Shown piece after piece: positions 63,007-64,000 of a DNA stretch of 64,000 bases (its first letter is position 1; every line of letters starts with the position of its first letter). Where the stretch lies: the NCBI GenBank assembly GCA_003512955.1, contig DOTG01000043.1, positions 7,717 through 71,716 on the forward strand. Direction: 5' to 3'. The notes beneath the pieces are model-generated. The model saw nothing but the letters and a program-made list of their open reading frames with translations. It was not told the origin of the DNA and searched no databases. Made by a program: the position numbers and the translations under genes. Source of the stretch: Marinilabiliales bacterium (GTDB lineage: Bacteria; Bacteroidota; Bacteroidia; Bacteroidales; SZUA-534).

Positions 63007-63660
63007 CTATTTTTCAGAAAGTTTTTTCAGGTAGTCTTCAAAGATAAAATCTCTATCTTTAAAGGTTTGGAGTAACCTGGTAAGTTCCAGTATCCTGTCA
63101 ATCCGAAATTCCCTTAAATCATTTCGCAAATGACACCAGGCAATAAGAATCCAATTTTCTTTTGTAAAATAAATAGAGAGCGGCTCCACTATTCTTTCGG
63201 TTACGATATCAGAATGTTTGGAATAGTATTTTATTTTTAACAAGGAACATTGTAGTATAGCGGGTTGGATAGCTATAAGATGATTGGTGCCTTCGGATTT
63301 TTTGTCGGAAAATACTATGACCCGGTTTTCCAGCTTTTCGGTCATGTCTTTTTGATCTTGTTTCAAGATTGCTTTCACTTTGACGATAAGATTTCCCAAG
63401 CTTTCCTGAAGAGATTTATCTTTATTGTTTCTAATCAATTTTTGAACTGTAAGCAAAGCACTGATTTCCTGTTCTGTAAACATTGTTGGCGGTATTCTGT
63501 ATCCTTCCATAAGGCAAAAGCCTGTACCTGCCTCACCAATTATTGGGACGCCTGCTTCTTCCAGTGCACTGATATCACGGTACACAGTTCGTTGGCTAAT
63601 ATTAAATCTGGCTGCAAGTTCCTTAGAAGTTACAAATCGCTTTGCCTGTATATATGTGAT
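63007..63660 (-). pseudogene. YafY-type regulator, 5' end lost
   Basis: The frame can be read from TYIQAKRFVTSKELAARFN through the HTH (ISQRTVYRDISALEEAGVP) and the WYL domain to a normal C-terminus. It runs into a stop codon at 63661-63663 with about ten expected N-terminal residues and the ATG missing. The break coincides with the start of recognisable transposase sequence on the other strand. A GTG at 63585 could start a product without most of the HTH. The gene is therefore probably inactive. Confidence 0.8.
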
Positions 63661-64000
63661 TTATATGAGTCGGAATTGAAATTCAAGTGCGAAAGGTTTT
63701 CGAACAATTGCAATCCTGAGTTTTCTGATCAAGAACTTATTACTGTTTATTTGTTTGTTATGCATGCTGAACAAAGATTCAAAATTAAGCAGATTCATCA
63801 CTTAGCCAAAGATTACCTGCTTTCATGGTTTCCCAAGCTTCCTTCCTGTGTAGCTTTTAATACAAGATTAAACAGATTGGGTAATGCTCTTAACCATATT
63901 ACTAATGATCTGTTGGTAACTTTAAAGCCTGCTGATTGCACTCCAGATATTAATCTATTGGACTCTATGCCTATAATAAAAGGCAGGGAAAAGTTGCCAG
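63658..64000 (+). mobile_element. 5'-truncated transposase, runs off window
   Basis: The open frame DLYESELKF, SDQELITVYLFVMHAEQRFK, then WFPKLPSCVAFNTRLNRLGN and LLDSMPII resembles the N-terminal part of Bacteroidota DDE transposases of the IS982/IS4-like type. The Asp of LLDSMPI would be the first catalytic residue. No start codon or terminal inverted repeat precedes it: the frame begins exactly where the YafY-type gene breaks off. The 3' part lies beyond the window. Confidence 0.7.

Overview
The window reads as chromosomal DNA from a free-living Bacteroidota bacterium, probably a Bacteroidales/Marinilabiliales-type or related environmental lineage (inference). The reasons are several promoters of the Bacteroidota form (TTG/TTTG, 19-20 bp, TAnnTTTG), sparse Shine-Dalgarno sequences outside the chemosensory operon, AT-rich intergenic spacers with short AATTAACAATTAATAAT-type repeats, and a gene set typical of the phylum: MORN-repeat exported protein, TolC/HlyD/ABC-2 efflux operon, polyprenyl glycosylphosphotransferase, four-helix-bundle protein. 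No rRNA, tRNA or CRISPR array was recognised.

Layout. 0.3-12.6 kb: an exported MORN-repeat protein, glutamate synthase gltBD, an amidohydrolase lipoprotein, a YjbR-like protein and gltX. 12.7-21.3 kb: mixed single genes (beta-propeller protein, CDF-like transporter, Nudix hydrolase plus DUF4406 pair, Crp-type regulator, outer-membrane proteins, DHA2-type MFS pump, dps). 21.4-29.2 kb: a TetR-controlled efflux operon (TolC, HlyD, two ABC ATPases, two ABC-2 permeases), resembling E. coli ybhGFSR but with the double ATPase split and a decayed four-helix-bundle gene inserted before the permeases. 29.5-34.2 kb: two exported proteins, gpsA and pgi. 34.4-40.2 kb: CoA-transferase and polysaccharide genes (sugar transferase, lipoprotein, Gfo/Idh-like protein, kdsD). 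40.5-50.6 kb: housekeeping genes (recQ, glutamine synthetase, pcm, LolC/E-like permease, mgtE, rsmA, UPF0104-like protein).

50.97-60.14 kb is the most distinctive region. It is one co-directional operon: CheW, CheR-TPR, CheW, MCP, CheA-REC, CheB, and a REC-histidine kinase. The parts match the Pseudomonas Wsp-type ('alternative cellular function') chemosensory system, but the place of the diguanylate cyclase WspR is taken by a REC-HisKA-HATPase protein.

60.2-64.0 kb is accessory and decaying. It holds a VOC lipoprotein, a DNA-alkylation-repair gene and an SRPBCC lipoprotein gene each split by a single-base homopolymer indel, and a YafY-type regulator whose 5' end is fused to a 5'-truncated transposase at the window's right end.

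Three repeat families run through the window. One is a ~125-130 bp MITE-like element with nested inverted repeats (copies at 21.4 and 46.7 kb in opposite orientation, and a possible relative at 0.2 kb). One is a set of attC-like hairpin elements that start at or just after gene stop codons (16.7, 60.4 and 61.1 kb, plus a fragment at 60.2 kb). The third is AT-rich spacer arms that supply start and stop codons in the efflux operon.
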